Of a stretch of 43,904 bases of DNA, positions 7,485 to 16,556 are shown one piece after another. The stretch is taken from assembly GCA_902826225.1 (NCBI GenBank), contig CADEED010000021.1, positions 1 to 43,904 of the forward strand. Direction: 5' to 3'. Every line of letters starts with the position of its first letter. Position 1 is the first letter of the stretch. The translations under genes and the position numbers were made by a program. Source of the stretch: an uncultured Pseudomonadota bacterium (GTDB lineage Bacteria; Pseudomonadota; Gammaproteobacteria; Steroidobacterales; Steroidobacteraceae). Under the pieces are notes generated by a model. The model saw only the letters and a program-made list of their open reading frames with translations, did no database searches and was not told the DNA's origin.

Positions 7485-10145
7485 TTGCCAGCGAGACGCG
7501 TTTTGCCGGAGATCGCACAGCAGCACACGCCGATGATGCAGCAATACCTGCGCATCAAGGCCGAGCATCCGAGTTCGCTCGTCTTCTATCGCATGGGCGA
7601 TTTCTACGAGTTGTTCTACGACGACGCGCGCCGCGCGGCGAAACTCATCGACATCACGCTGACTTCGCGCGGGCATTCGGCCGGCGAGCCGATCCCGATG
7701 GCGGGCGTGCCGTTCCACGCCCTCGACAACTATCTGGCGCGGCTCGTGCGCAAGGGTGAGTCGGTCGCGATCTGCGAGCAGATCGGCGACCCGGCCAAAT
7801 CCAAGGGGCCGGTCGACCGGCAGGTCGTGCGCGTCGTGACGCCCGGCACCGTGACCGACGACGCGCTGCTCGAGCAGCGCCGCGAGACATTGCTCGCCGC
7901 CGTGACCCGCAGTGCCACGAAAGACGGCACGCGCTTCGGCCTTGCGTGGCTCGATCTGGCCGCGGGCCGCTTCACCGTGCTCGAGGCCGACGGCGCGCCG
8001 GCGCTGGAGGCGGAGCTCGAACGGCTGAAGCCCGCCGAACTACTGGTGCCCGAGGATCAGCAGCGCGAGATCGGCGATGTCGTGGCGAACTCCCTGGCCC
8101 AGGGCGAGCAACGCATCCGCCCGCCGTGGCACTTCGAGCTGGCGAGCGCCTCGCGCCTGTTGACGGACCAGCTCGGCACGCTCGACCTGCGCGGCTTCGG
8201 CGCCGACGATCTGCCGCTCGCGATATGCGCGGCCGGCGCACTGCTGCAATACGTGCGAGAAACGCAGAAAACCGCCCTGCCGCACATCACGGCGCTGAGC
8301 GTCGAGGAGCGCGGCGACACGCTGCAGATCGACGCCGCGACCCGCCGCAACCTCGAGATCGACGCTTCGCTCTCGGGCCAGGACTCCGCGACGCTGTTCG
8401 CGCTGCTCGATTCCACGGTGACGCCGATGGGCTCCCGCGCGCTGCGCCGCTGGATCAACCGGCCGCTCGCGAACCCGCAGGAGCTGCGGCGGCGCTATCA
8501 GTCCATCGGCCTGCTCGTCGATGCGCGCCGCTTCGAAGGCCTGCGCGAACCCTTGCGCGCCATCGGCGACGTCGAACGCATCCTGAGCCGCGTCGCGCTG
8601 CGCAGCGCGCGGCCGCGAGATCTCACCGCGCTGCGCGCCTCGCTCGCGGTGTTGCCGGCACTGCGCGCCGTGCTCGTGCGTCTCGAGGCACCGCTGCTCG
8701 TCGAGCTCACGAACGCCGTGCACGAACACGGCGACGTCGTCGACCTCCTGCAGCGCGCGCTGATGGAGGAGCCGTCCGTGGTATTGCGTGATGGCGACGT
8801 CATCGCGAGCGGCTACGACGCCGATCTCGACGAGCTGCGCAGGATTTCGACGAATACCGACGAGTTCCTGCTCGAGCTCGAAAAGCGCGAGCGTGAGCGC
8901 TCGGGTCTGAGCTCGCTGCGCCTGTCCTACAACCGCGTGTCCGGCTTCTTCATCGAGATCAACCGCTCGCAGGCGGACGACGTCCCGAAGGAATACATCC
9001 GCCGGCAGACCGTGAAGAACGCGGAGCGCTTCATCACGCCGGAGCTCAAGTCATTCGAGGACAAGGTGCTGGGCGCGCGCGAGAAGTCGCTGGCGCGCGA
9101 GCGCGAGCTCTACGACGAATTGCTCACGCAGCTCACCGACCGCCTCGGCGCGCTGCTGTCGACCGCCAACGCCCTGGCCTCGCTGGACGCGCTGGCGGCG
9201 CTGGCCGAACGTGCGGCCGACCTCGGCTGGACCGAACCGCAGCTCGTCTGCGAAACCCGGCTCGAGATCCGCGGCGGCCGTCATCCCGTCGTCGAGCATT
9301 TCATCGAGGGTGCGTTCGTGCCCAACGACCTGGTGCTGGATGCCTCGCGCCGCATGCTGATCGTCACGGGCCCGAACATGGGCGGCAAGTCCACCTACAT
9401 GCGCCAGGGTGCGCTGATCGCACTGCTCGCGCACGTCGGCAGCTTCGTGCCCGCCGACAAATGCGTGCTCGGTCCGCTCGACCGCATCTTCACGCGCATC
9501 GGCGCGGGCGACGATCTCGCCGGCGGCCGCTCCACGTTCATGGTCGAGATGACCGAGGCCGCGAACATCCTCAACAATGCGACGGATCGCAGCCTCATCC
9601 TCATGGACGAGATCGGCCGCGGGACGAGCACGTTCGACGGGTTGTCGCTCGCGTGGGCCGTGGCGCGGCACATCGCGCGGGTCAACCGCAGCTTCACGCT
9701 GTTCGCGACTCACTACTTCGAACTGACGGCGCTCGCGGCGGAGATCGACGGGATCGCGAACGTGCACCTCGATGCGACGGAGCATCGCGACGCGCTCGTG
9801 TTCCTGCACGCGGTGAAGGACGGTCCCGCGAGCCGCAGCTACGGGCTCAGCGTGGCGCAGCTCGCCGGCGTGCCGCGCGAGGTGATCGCGGCCGCGCGCG
9901 AGTACCTGCTGAGGCTCGAGAAGGGGAACTCGCGCCATGTCGACGATCACGATCGGCGTTCGCAGGGCCGCGGGGCCGCGGCACGCACAACGCAAGCCCA
10001 GCTACCGCTCGAGCCTCCGACGCCGCCGCCACCAGATCCGCGACTGCTCGAGCTGGAAGCCGCCTTGAAGGCAACCAACGCCGACGACCTGACGCCTCGC
10101 GCCGCGCTCGAGCTGGTTTACAAGCTGCGATCGCTGCTGGGCTGA
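7485..10145 (+). CDS. mutS: DNA mismatch repair protein MutS
   Basis: Recognises mismatches and small loops and starts methyl-directed repair with MutL. The 886 residues include the mismatch-reading F40-Y-E42 motif in [14 protein letters not shown], the core/lever domain ([16 protein letters not shown]), a clamp region, and the ABC ATPase with Walker [10 protein letters not shown] (629-637), signature [16 protein letters not shown] and Walker [14 protein letters not shown]. The C-terminus has a QLPLE segment resembling a beta-clamp-binding motif and a dimerisation helix ending [12 protein letters not shown]. The start is TTG at 7485; the TTG at 7503 is an alternative. Homology becomes strong at [12 protein letters not shown]. 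It is convergent with the last gene of the Tad operon, 1 bp away. Confidence 0.98.
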   Translation: MPARRVLPEIAQQHTPMMQQYLRIKAEHPSSLVFYRMGDFYELFYDDARRAAKLIDITLTSRGHSAGEPIPMAGVPFHALDNYLARLVRKGESVAICEQIGDPAKSKGPVDRQVVRVVTPGTVTDDALLEQRRETLLAAVTRSATKDGTRFGLAWLDLAAGRFTVLEADGAPALEAELERLKPAELLVPEDQQREIGDVVANSLAQGEQRIRPPWHFELASASRLLTDQLGTLDLRGFGADDLPLAICAAGALLQYVRETQKTALPHITALSVEERGDTLQIDAATRRNLEIDASLSGQDSATLFALLDSTVTPMGSRALRRWINRPLANPQELRRRYQSIGLLVDARRFEGLREPLRAIGDVERILSRVALRSARPRDLTALRASLAVLPALRAVLVRLEAPLLVELTNAVHEHGDVVDLLQRALMEEPSVVLRDGDVIASGYDADLDELRRISTNTDEFLLELEKRERERSGLSSLRLSYNRVSGFFIEINRSQADDVPKEYIRRQTVKNAERFITPELKSFEDKVLGAREKSLARERELYDELLTQLTDRLGALLSTANALASLDALAALAERAADLGWTEPQLVCETRLEIRGGRHPVVEHFIEGAFVPNDLVLDASRRMLIVTGPNMGGKSTYMRQGALIALLAHVGSFVPADKCVLGPLDRIFTRIGAGDDLAGGRSTFMVEMTEAANILNNATDRSLILMDEIGRGTSTFDGLSLAWAVARHIARVNRSFTLFATHYFELTALAAEIDGIANVHLDATEHRDALVFLHAVKDGPASRSYGLSVAQLAGVPREVIAAAREYLLRLEKGNSRHVDDHDRRSQGRGAAARTTQAQLPLEPPTPPPPDPRLLELEAALKATNADDLTPRAALELVYKLRSLLG

Positions 10146-10146
10146 T

Positions 10147-10704
10147 CTACTCGAGATAGTTCACGTGGCTCCACGAGCGGCGGATCTGCTCGCTCAGGTG
10201 CGGGAGCTTGCCGCGCAGCGTGAACACCTGCATCGCAACCACCGGCTTTCCAGGGCGATGCCCGAAGAACACGCGCACGTCCACGGGCACTCCGTCCGCC
10301 GCCGCGGGGAACTGGGCCTCGTATCCAGTCAGTGAACCGTAACTCGCCGGTTCGAGGTCGATGCCGCGAATCTGCTCTTCCTTGAGGCCATAGTTCAGCG
10401 CCGCCTGTCGCAGGGCGCTGCGCGCAACCCGTTGGAGCTCCGTGTCCGTCGTCTTGAAACCGGGCACGGCCCAGCTCATGCCGGCGGGCGGATAGGTCTG
10501 GCCGGGAGTTTCGGCCGCGAAGACGGGCCGTGGCGCTCCGGGTTCGCGCGCGAGCTGCGCTTCCCATTCCGGGTTGGCCTCCGTCCAGATCTCGAGCCCG
10601 AGCTCCGTGACCTTGTGCACGACCATCTGGCGCTTCAGTGGTTCGTTTGCGGACGCGAGCGTCGCGACCAGCGCGCAGGCCGCGAATGCCACACGCGCAT
10701 TCAC
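10147..10704 (-). CDS. Exported hypothetical protein at the 3' end of the Tad operon
   Basis: 185 residues that I do not recognise. The N-terminus (VNARVAFAACALVATLASAN) is a signal peptide, predicting a periplasmic location. The mature part is a mixed alpha/beta domain without cysteines or obvious catalytic motifs, rich in conserved-looking aromatic and acidic turns (LEIWTEANPEWEAQL; YGSLTGYEAQFPAAADG; VDVRVFFGHRPGKPV). The start GTG at 10702-10704 overlaps the TGA of the preceding small membrane protein (GTGA), so it belongs to the toxin/immunity end of the operon. It could be a second immunity or accessory factor, or a passenger; sequence alone cannot decide. Confidence 0.72.
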   Translation of the reverse strand: MNARVAFAACALVATLASANEPLKRQMVVHKVTELGLEIWTEANPEWEAQLAREPGAPRPVFAAETPGQTYPPAGMSWAVPGFKTTDTELQRVARSALRQAALNYGLKEEQIRGIDLEPASYGSLTGYEAQFPAAADGVPVDVRVFFGHRPGKPVVAMQVFTLRGKLPHLSEQIRRSWSHVNYLE

Positions 10705-10904
10705 GCGTCGATCCCGCCATTGCGATACATCGTGCCGACACCGAGCAGGAACACGGCGAGCACGGCGACGACGTTGTACCAGCGGGCCGACCGGCGGAAT
10801 GCACCACGCCAGTCGAACCGCGCGACCAGCAGGAGGACGATCCACACGATGACGTACGACAGCACCAACCGGCCCGTCAGGTTGCCCAGTACATAGAGAC
10901 TCAT
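10701..10904 (-). CDS. Small two-helix membrane protein
   Basis: 67 residues with two predicted transmembrane helices: LVLSYVIVWIVLLLVA (about residues 13-28) and NVVAVLAVFLLGVGTMY (about 44-60), separated by a basic loop (RFDWRGAFRRSAR) expected to face the cytoplasm. No family is recognised. It lies 13 bp downstream of the SUKH immunity gene and overlaps the next gene by four bases (GTGA), so it is co-translated within the toxin-immunity block. A membrane-embedded immunity or anchoring role is conceivable but purely inferred. Confidence 0.65.
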   Translation of the reverse strand: MSLYVLGNLTGRLVLSYVIVWIVLLLVARFDWRGAFRRSARWYNVVAVLAVFLLGVGTMYRNGGIDA

Positions 10905-10917
10905 GCGCGTGCTCCTC

Positions 10918-11481
10918 TCAAGGATTCTTGCCCGGCGCCACTTCGTTCCATGGCTTCAGCAAGGCCAGGAAAGACTCGAAGTCGGGCGCGACCAGCCCGA
11001 CGTTATTGTAGTCGGGGACGTAGTCGTCCTGGACCGGCATCTGGTCCTGCGCCCAGAAGTACACCTTGCCGCGGTTGTGGGCGCCCACGCCGAGCAGGAC
11101 GGCGCCACCGCTCGCAACTGCGATCGTGATCGTGTCCGCCGGGATGATCTTGCTCGTTCCGCGGGTGTAGTCGAACGTCCTGAACAGCGAGGTCATGCTC
11201 GAGTCGTCGAGCGTATCGAACGATTCGAGGAACGCGCCTTCGTACTGGTCTGCGAAGGGCTGGCCGTTCCACTGGATCGGGAAGTGGATGTTGCGATCCA
11301 CCGAAAAATCCGGATGCCCGCCGTTCGACCTCAGCAGGAAGGCGCGGTACGCCTCCGGCAGCTTCGTGCCGATGAGCTTCTCGTACTTCGCGACGTCGTC
11401 GGGCGAAGCCTTCTTGTCGTGCGGGACGATCGATACGGTCATGGCGAGTGCGATGGCTGCGGTGGTGAAGAGAGTAAACAT
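10918..11481 (-). CDS. SMI1/KNR4 (SUKH) family immunity-type protein
   Basis: A 187-residue SUKH-superfamily protein. The family N-terminal motif is clear in YEKLIGTKLPEAYRAFLLRS followed by NGGHPD, and the C-terminal half has IAVASGGAVLLGVGAHNRGK, VYFWAQDQ and LVAPDFESFLALL. SUKH proteins commonly neutralise polymorphic nuclease toxins, often of the HNH/WHH type. Here it lies 21 bp downstream of a gene ending in such a domain, so it is the probable cognate immunity protein. The start at 11481 has a strong GGAGG Shine-Dalgarno, which forces an uncharged hydrophobic N-terminus (FTLFTTAAIALAMTVSIV) unusual for a cytoplasmic SUKH protein. The internal Met14 start has no ribosome-binding site. 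Confidence 0.88.
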   Translation of the reverse strand: MFTLFTTAAIALAMTVSIVPHDKKASPDDVAKYEKLIGTKLPEAYRAFLLRSNGGHPDFSVDRNIHFPIQWNGQPFADQYEGAFLESFDTLDDSSMTSLFRTFDYTRGTSKIIPADTITIAVASGGAVLLGVGAHNRGKVYFWAQDQMPVQDDYVPDYNNVGLVAPDFESFLALLKPWNEVAPGKNP

Positions 11482-11502
11482 GATTCGCCTCCTGTCTGCA
11501 CT

Positions 11503-13884
11503 CTACGAGCACGTGCCGTTGCGGATGTTCGACGCGCCACCGCTGTGCGGCACGCCACCCCGCGCCGGATTGTTGATGGCCACCGACACCAGGACCATCG
11601 TCCGGCAGTTCTGGTGGTGATGCCACGTCGTGCCGGGCGGGCGCTGCCAGTTCGGATCGCCGATGGCGCGGCGGTAAGCCGCATCCGCGGCGGTGAAGTC
11701 GGTGGTCGTGTTACCGCGCAATCCGGGGACGTCCATGATCGCCCGCGGCCCGTTCGGAGTCGCCCGATATGCGAAATCTTCGAAGATAGGATAGCCATTC
11801 TGGAAACGCACCGGGCGGCCGCCCGTCGCCTGGTGCAACGGGGTGCCCGCGGTCGGTTGCCAGTTGGAGTTTCCGCGGGAGACGGACCACGTGCCGCCAC
11901 TGCCCTCCTGCGGCAGGACGGTGCCGAAACGATTCCAGCGCTTGATGTCGCAGTTGTGCGACCAGATCTGCTCATCGCCGACGAAGTAGTTGGCGTTGGT
12001 CTCGACAGTGAAGTTGTAGACCTCGAGCGGTTGCTGGACGATTGACTTGCCCAACACCATCGTGTCGCCGGTGGCCGTCGCCACTGCAGAACCCGACTCG
12101 AGCTCCTTCACCTTCGTCCAGCCCTGGCCCTGCACCCAGAGCCGGTGTTCGGCGGTCAGGCGGTGATGCCCGCGCTCGGTGCGCAGCACGTAGTATTCGG
12201 TCGCCGAGCGCGACACCGTCTGCGATATCCGTTGCAGCGAATCGCCGTAGCGCTGTGAGTTGCGCGACAACACCTGCATGCCGGCGCGCAACGACTCGAT
12301 CGGCGCCATGCCATCGCCCAGGGTGATCTTTGTGCCCGGACCGAAGCTCGCGCATTCGACGTCGAGCTCTCGCCGCGTGTCATTGACCGCGCGGCGCAAT
12401 CCCCCGCGGCCGAACCGCGCGAGTTTGCCCGCCACCTTGAGCATGAACGCCGGGCTGATGTAGTTGCCGAGTACACGACCCCGGTCGTACGCACCGCAGT
12501 ACACGAGCTGCTGAAGGTCGCGCCCGAGCGCCTCGCCGATCGTTCGAGCCGTTCCAACCGGATCGTCGATGAACGCGCGCGCGAGTTCGTAGATGCCGCG
12601 CGCGGTCTCGATCGGATCGGTGACCATGTCGACGATGTCGCCGATCTGCTGCTTGATGCCCTCCCAGAATCCGCGCACGAAATCGTAGGCGGTACCGGCG
12701 ATATCCGTGAGTGCATCCCAGATGTCTCCGAGGATGCCGCCGCTGCCCTCATCATCGGCGCCGGGCGCCTGCTCTTCGGTCTCCGGAGTGCACAATTCAT
12801 TGGGTTGGCCGCCGCCGCCTGGACCCGTACCGCCACCTGCGGCGTAGCGCGCAGTCCAGTCGGTGTTGGAGCCGAACGAAAGGACTCCGTCGCCCATGCC
12901 ATCCATCGCGTCGTTCGCGTGCGTCACGCCGTTCGGGTTGAGCTGTGCGACCGGGACGGGCTCGAAGTGCGTCGCCGCCATCATGTCGCCGTTGCCGAGC
13001 TGCGAGCCGCTCGTGTTCGCTTCTCGCTCGCGATCGACGCGCGCGAACCAGCCCTGGTTGCCGGCGAAGCGCGCCGGCGACTGCATGCGGACGGTGACGG
13101 CGAGGTTCACCGGAATGCGCGGCTCCGCTTCACCGCGCTCGTTGACCGCGTTGTAGTACACGCAGTTCTCCGGTTGCGGGTCGACGGCCGCCTCGCCGAG
13201 GTTGAGCGCGCCCAGGCGCTGCGGTTCGTTCGCGCGGCAGCCCGCGGACATCGACAGGACGCCTGCGATGATGCGGTTCACCAGCGGCACCGAGAGCTTC
13301 ACGCCGTACGTCATCTCGAGCTTGAGCAGGTTGGCGTCCGCGAGCGTCTGCTGCGAATCCGCGCCGATCGGTTCGCCGCCACCGCCCGGACAGGCCGTCG
13401 TGGCACGCGTGCCGCCGGTGCCGCCGTTCGGCTGGCGCGTGCAGCGCAGGACCGCGAGGCTCGCATTCGGAATCTCGCGCACGGCGTTGCCCGCCTCGTC
13501 GAACGAATCTTCGGCCCAATCGGAAAAAGACTGCGGCGTGGGTGAGAGCTGCCGTACGCGGATCCAGCCGCCCGCGGCGCCGCGCATGAATTCTTCCTCG
13601 ACGCGCAAGCGGGTCTGCGTGACCTCCGCGTCGGACTGTCCGCCGCCCATGAACGGGATAAGTCCCTCGCGCAGACCGCGGCCGATCTCGGCGACATCGC
13701 CATTGCGGACCGAGCCGATGCGCGCGCCCTCCTGCAGGGCAAAGTTCAAAGAACTCTTGGAGTGGAACACCATGCCGGTCTGCACCACGCCCAGGCCGAG
13801 GAGCAGCAGGATCGGTGCGACGATCAGGAATTCGACGATGCTCGCGCCGCGGCTGCGCGGTGCACGGCGGTTGAACGGGCTCAT
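11503..13884 (-). CDS. TadE-like pseudopilin fused to HINT autoprotease and C-terminal WHH/HNH nuclease toxin
   Basis: A 793-residue chimera. Residues 1-45 are TadE-like: a basic leader, a prepilin-type cleavage site after G13 (A14-S-I-V-E18-F, Glu at +5) and a long hydrophobic helix (IVEFLIVAPILLLLGLGVVQ). Residues 45-400 form a large extracytoplasmic TadE-type region. Residues 400-510 are a helical pre-toxin segment (DIWDALTDIAGTAYDFVRG; YDRGRVLGNY), as in polymorphic toxins. Residues 511-645 are a HINT domain starting at C511 (CASFGPGTKI), with LTAEHRLWV inside and ending SHN644-C645. Residues 646-793 are a nuclease with the W754-H-H-H757-Q-N motif of the WHH branch of HNH/ENDO VII enzymes. 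The ATG at 13884 overlaps the previous stop (TGATG). Function inferred: a Tad-pilus-delivered, self-released DNase, with the SUKH protein downstream as immunity. Confidence 0.88.
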   Translation of the reverse strand: MSPFNRRAPRSRGASIVEFLIVAPILLLLGLGVVQTGMVFHSKSSLNFALQEGARIGSVRNGDVAEIGRGLREGLIPFMGGGQSDAEVTQTRLRVEEEFMRGAAGGWIRVRQLSPTPQSFSDWAEDSFDEAGNAVREIPNASLAVLRCTRQPNGGTGGTRATTACPGGGGEPIGADSQQTLADANLLKLEMTYGVKLSVPLVNRIIAGVLSMSAGCRANEPQRLGALNLGEAAVDPQPENCVYYNAVNERGEAEPRIPVNLAVTVRMQSPARFAGNQGWFARVDREREANTSGSQLGNGDMMAATHFEPVPVAQLNPNGVTHANDAMDGMGDGVLSFGSNTDWTARYAAGGGTGPGGGGQPNELCTPETEEQAPGADDEGSGGILGDIWDALTDIAGTAYDFVRGFWEGIKQQIGDIVDMVTDPIETARGIYELARAFIDDPVGTARTIGEALGRDLQQLVYCGAYDRGRVLGNYISPAFMLKVAGKLARFGRGGLRRAVNDTRRELDVECASFGPGTKITLGDGMAPIESLRAGMQVLSRNSQRYGDSLQRISQTVSRSATEYYVLRTERGHHRLTAEHRLWVQGQGWTKVKELESGSAVATATGDTMVLGKSIVQQPLEVYNFTVETNANYFVGDEQIWSHNCDIKRWNRFGTVLPQEGSGGTWSVSRGNSNWQPTAGTPLHQATGGRPVRFQNGYPIFEDFAYRATPNGPRAIMDVPGLRGNTTTDFTAADAAYRRAIGDPNWQRPPGTTWHHHQNCRTMVLVSVAINNPARGGVPHSGGASNIRNGTCS

Positions 13885-14441
13885 CAGCGTGCTCCTTGTG
13901 CTGGTGACTTCTTCCGCGGCGCCTCCACTACGTAGCCTTGCGCGCGGGCCGCGTCGCGCCTGGCTGCCCTCGGACGCAGTTCGAGATTCGCCGCTCCGCG
14001 CGCATACGCGAGGGAGCGACGCAATTCCATCCGGGTGTCGACGACGCCCGCGAGCAGCGGGGTCTCGCCGCTCGCGGCGAGATCGCGATCGGCTTCAGCG
14101 ACCAGCAGCGCCGCGCGTCGCAGGCGCGTCGTCGCCAGCAGGGATTCATCCTGGCCTTGCTGTTCCTCCGCGAGCGCGCTGTCGTACGCGAGCAGCGCGG
14201 CCGCGAAATCACCGCGCCGATGTTCGATCTCGCCGAGCCGCAGCCACAGCGCGGCGTCGTTCGGGAAGCGCGCGACGAGTTCGGCCGTGAGTCCGCGCGC
14301 CTGCTCGATGTCGCCGTTGCGCCAGGCCGCGTCTGCGGCGCGCCACAGCGCCGCGGGCGCCGACGGCGGAGTCGCCGCAGTCGCCGGGATCGGAGCCACC
14401 GCGAATAACGACAAGGCAAGACAGACGGCGCGCAGGTTCAT
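13884..14441 (-). CDS. Exported TPR protein (TadD-like position)
   Basis: 185 residues with a cleavable signal peptide (MNLRAVCLALSLFAVAPIPA, then TAA) and two to three tetratricopeptide units (WRAADAAWRNGDIEQARGLT; AALWLRLGEIEHRRGDFAAA; LLAYDSALAEEQQGQDES). The C-terminus is basic (RKKSPAQGAR). TadD proteins are outer-membrane TPR lipoproteins needed for secretin assembly. This one occupies the usual TadD position after tadC but lacks a lipobox cysteine, so I call it TadD-like only by position and TPR content. Its ATG overlaps the DUF192 stop (ATGA) and its TGA overlaps the ATG of the toxin gene, tying pilus assembly and toxin genes into one translational unit. Confidence 0.78.
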   Translation of the reverse strand: MNLRAVCLALSLFAVAPIPATAATPPSAPAALWRAADAAWRNGDIEQARGLTAELVARFPNDAALWLRLGEIEHRRGDFAAALLAYDSALAEEQQGQDESLLATTRLRRAALLVAEADRDLAASGETPLLAGVVDTRMELRRSLAYARGAANLELRPRAARRDAARAQGYVVEAPRKKSPAQGAR

Positions 14442-14803
14442 GCGACCTCCAGCGTGAGTTGCGCGCCGGGAACGATGCCGAGACGCTCGGCCGAACGCGC
14501 GGGAAGCTCGAGCACGCTGCGTGCGCGGCGCGCGCCCGTGAGCCGGCGCGGCCCGAGTGCGCTGCGCGTGGCGACGACGCGGCTCGTGGCGTCGATGAAC
14601 ACGACGTCGATCGGATAGGACATGCCGAGTGTGTGCACGGAGTTGCAGGGCGTGAGCCAGAGCGCTTCGTCCGCGGCGAGCGCGCGGCGCCCCAACAATC
14701 CGAACAGGCGCGAGGTGACCGTCGATGCCTTGAAGGCCTGCACCTGCGCGTCGCGCCCGTCGACGAGCACGCGCAGCTTCGGGAGGTTCGGATAGCGCCA
14801 CAT
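14438..14803 (-). CDS. DUF192 family protein
   Basis: 121 residues matching DUF192: KASTVTSRLFGLLGRRAL, EALWLTPCNSVHTLGMSYPI followed by DVVFID, and the C-terminal ARSVLELPARSAERLGI with GAQLTL. The central segment (PCNSVHTLGM.YPIDVVF) is diagnostic. The biochemical role is unknown. Members are often secreted, but this one has no signal peptide, the form usually seen beside Tad genes as far as I recall. It starts 6 bp after tadC and its TGA overlaps the next ATG (ATGA), so it is a firm member of the pilus operon. Confidence 0.85.
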   Translation of the reverse strand: MWRYPNLPKLRVLVDGRDAQVQAFKASTVTSRLFGLLGRRALAADEALWLTPCNSVHTLGMSYPIDVVFIDATSRVVATRSALGPRRLTGARRARSVLELPARSAERLGIVPGAQLTLEVA

Positions 14804-14809
14804 CGCGGG

Positions 14810-15685
14810 CTACCGGAAAAACCCTTCCTCGAGGAACTTCACGGCGATCGGAAAGCCGATCACCGCGAAGGTGCACGGGAAGATGAACGCGATGAGCGGG
14901 AACAGCATCTTGACGGGCGCTTCCATGGCGAGCTTCTCCGCACGCATGAAGCGTTCGTTTCGCCTCTGCTCGGCCTGCGCGCGCAGGATCGGACCGAGCG
15001 CAGCGCCCTGGCGGTCCGCGGTGACGAGCGCGGACACGAGGTTCGAGATCGCGGGCATCTGCAGTCGCTCGGAAAGGCTGCGGAACGCTTCGAGCCGCGG
15101 GCGGCCCGTGCGGATGTCGCGCATCACGCGCTGCAGCTCGTTCTTGAGGGGGTTCGCCGGCGCCTTGGAGATCGCCTGGCCGATCGCGCTGGTGAGGTTC
15201 AGGCCCGACTCCACGCAAAGCGTGATCACGTCGAGATAGAACGGCAGCGCCTTCAGGATCTTGTGCTGCCGTTTCAACCGCTCGTCGCGCAGCCACATGT
15301 CCGGGAATACGAAACCGAGCGCCGCGACCGCCGCCAGCCCGCCGAGCGAAGGCCCGCCGTTCGTCCACCACAGCAGGGTGTGCACGCCCGCGGCACCGAG
15401 CGCGCACAGCACCTTGCCCGCGAAAAAGTTCTCCGGCGCGAGCGCGTAGTCGAGGCCGGCGTGGCGCAGCGAGAGCTGCAGGTTGTGGCGGTAGGACACC
15501 GACAGAAGGCTGCCCAGCCTGAAGCTGAATAGCTCCACGAGCGGCCAGGTCGCCTTGAACAGCGGCGGCGGACTGTCCATGTACGCACGATCCTGCGCGG
15601 GCACTTCGACGAACGCGCGGCGCACGCCCCAGACCGCGAGCGCGACGCACAGGCCGATGCTGACGAGACTCAGGACTAACAACAT
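14810..15685 (-). CDS. tadC: Tad pilus inner-membrane platform protein TadC
   Basis: A 291-residue T2SS/T4P GspF-type platform protein. With TadB it forms the inner-membrane base on which the TadA ATPase acts. An N-terminal helix (MLLVLSLVSIGLCVALAVWG), a central pair (VLCALGAAGVHTLLWW; GGLAAVAALGFVFPDMWL) and a C-terminal helix (LFPLIAFIFPCTFAVIGFPI) flank the cytoplasmic GspF domain, which shows PFYLDVITLCVESGLNLTSA and the DRQGAALGPILRAQAEQRR motif. Length and topology are normal for TadC. It follows tadB by 10 bp on the same strand. Confidence 0.92.
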   Translation of the reverse strand: MLLVLSLVSIGLCVALAVWGVRRAFVEVPAQDRAYMDSPPPLFKATWPLVELFSFRLGSLLSVSYRHNLQLSLRHAGLDYALAPENFFAGKVLCALGAAGVHTLLWWTNGGPSLGGLAAVAALGFVFPDMWLRDERLKRQHKILKALPFYLDVITLCVESGLNLTSAIGQAISKAPANPLKNELQRVMRDIRTGRPRLEAFRSLSERLQMPAISNLVSALVTADRQGAALGPILRAQAEQRRNERFMRAEKLAMEAPVKMLFPLIAFIFPCTFAVIGFPIAVKFLEEGFFR

Positions 15686-15695
15686 GCGTGACTCC

Positions 15696-16556
15696 CTAGA
15701 TGTCGATCGTCACGATCTTCTTGATGATCAGGCCGCCGATGACTTCCATGACGACGATGAAGCCGATCACCGCGAGGCCGTACCAGGTGGTGAACATCTT
15801 CGACATCGCCGCCGGCTCCATGTTGACCAGCACGAGCATGAGGGCGAACGGCAGGAGGCCGACTACGATCCCCTGCAGTTTTCCCTGCGCGGTGAGCGCG
15901 CGGATCTTTCCTTCGATCGTGAGCTTCTGGCGCAGCGTGTCCGCGAGGCGCTCGAGCGTCTCGGCCAGGTTACCGCCCGTCTCGCGCGACACGCGCATCG
16001 CCGAATTGAACAGCGACATGTCCTCGAGCGGCACGCGCACCTCGAGGTTGTCGAGCGCCTGCTCGAACGTCACGCCGAGGCGCTGCTCGCGCATGAACAG
16101 CTCGAACTCCTGCGAAATCGGCGGACGGATCTCGGCCGCCATCTGCGCGATCGCGGTGGGCACGCTCGCGCCGGCACGCAGCGCGCCGGCCACGAGCATC
16201 GCGGCGTCCGGCAATTGCTTGCGCAGGCCATTGGTCCGGCGCCACGTGAACACCTTGAACATCACGCGCGGCGCGAGCGCCGCGAGCGCGCAGGCGATTG
16301 CCGTGAACAGCAGCGACCCAGTGAGCACGAATACGAACAGGCCCACCGCGACCACGACCAGCGCGTTGAGCGCGAGGAGCTGCCCCGTGTCGATGAACAG
16401 GAACATGCGTTCCAGGTTCATCTTGGCCTGCTCCGCGAACGCCTCCCGGTAGCGCGCGGCACCCGTCGAGAATGCGCGCACCGCGACCCAGAACGTGAGC
16501 GCGGCGCACGCGAACGCGCCGACGAGCAACAGGGCGATGAGGCTGTGCTGGTTCAT
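15696..16556 (-). CDS. tadB: Tad pilus inner-membrane platform protein TadB
   Basis: A 286-residue GspF-domain protein, partner of TadC. Hydrophobic segments at residues 5-25 (SLIALLLVGAFACAALTFWV), about 60-95, and two near the C-terminus frame the cytoplasmic domain with LPDAAMLVAGALRAGASVPT, LEDMSLFNSAMRVSRETGGN and LAETLERLADTLRQKLTIEG. These match TadB. Its ATG overlaps the tadA stop (ATGA), so the ATPase and platform are co-translated. Confidence 0.92.
   Translation of the reverse strand: MNQHSLIALLLVGAFACAALTFWVAVRAFSTGAARYREAFAEQAKMNLERMFLFIDTGQLLALNALVVVAVGLFVFVLTGSLLFTAIACALAALAPRVMFKVFTWRRTNGLRKQLPDAAMLVAGALRAGASVPTAIAQMAAEIRPPISQEFELFMREQRLGVTFEQALDNLEVRVPLEDMSLFNSAMRVSRETGGNLAETLERLADTLRQKLTIEGKIRALTAQGKLQGIVVGLLPFALMLVLVNMEPAAMSKMFTTWYGLAVIGFIVVMEVIGGLIIKKIVTIDI

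Noticed and set aside
13884..15650. A 588-residue frame covering the TPR protein and upstream sequence
   Set aside because: The upstream portion is an out-of-frame reading of tadC and DUF192, which are themselves intact.
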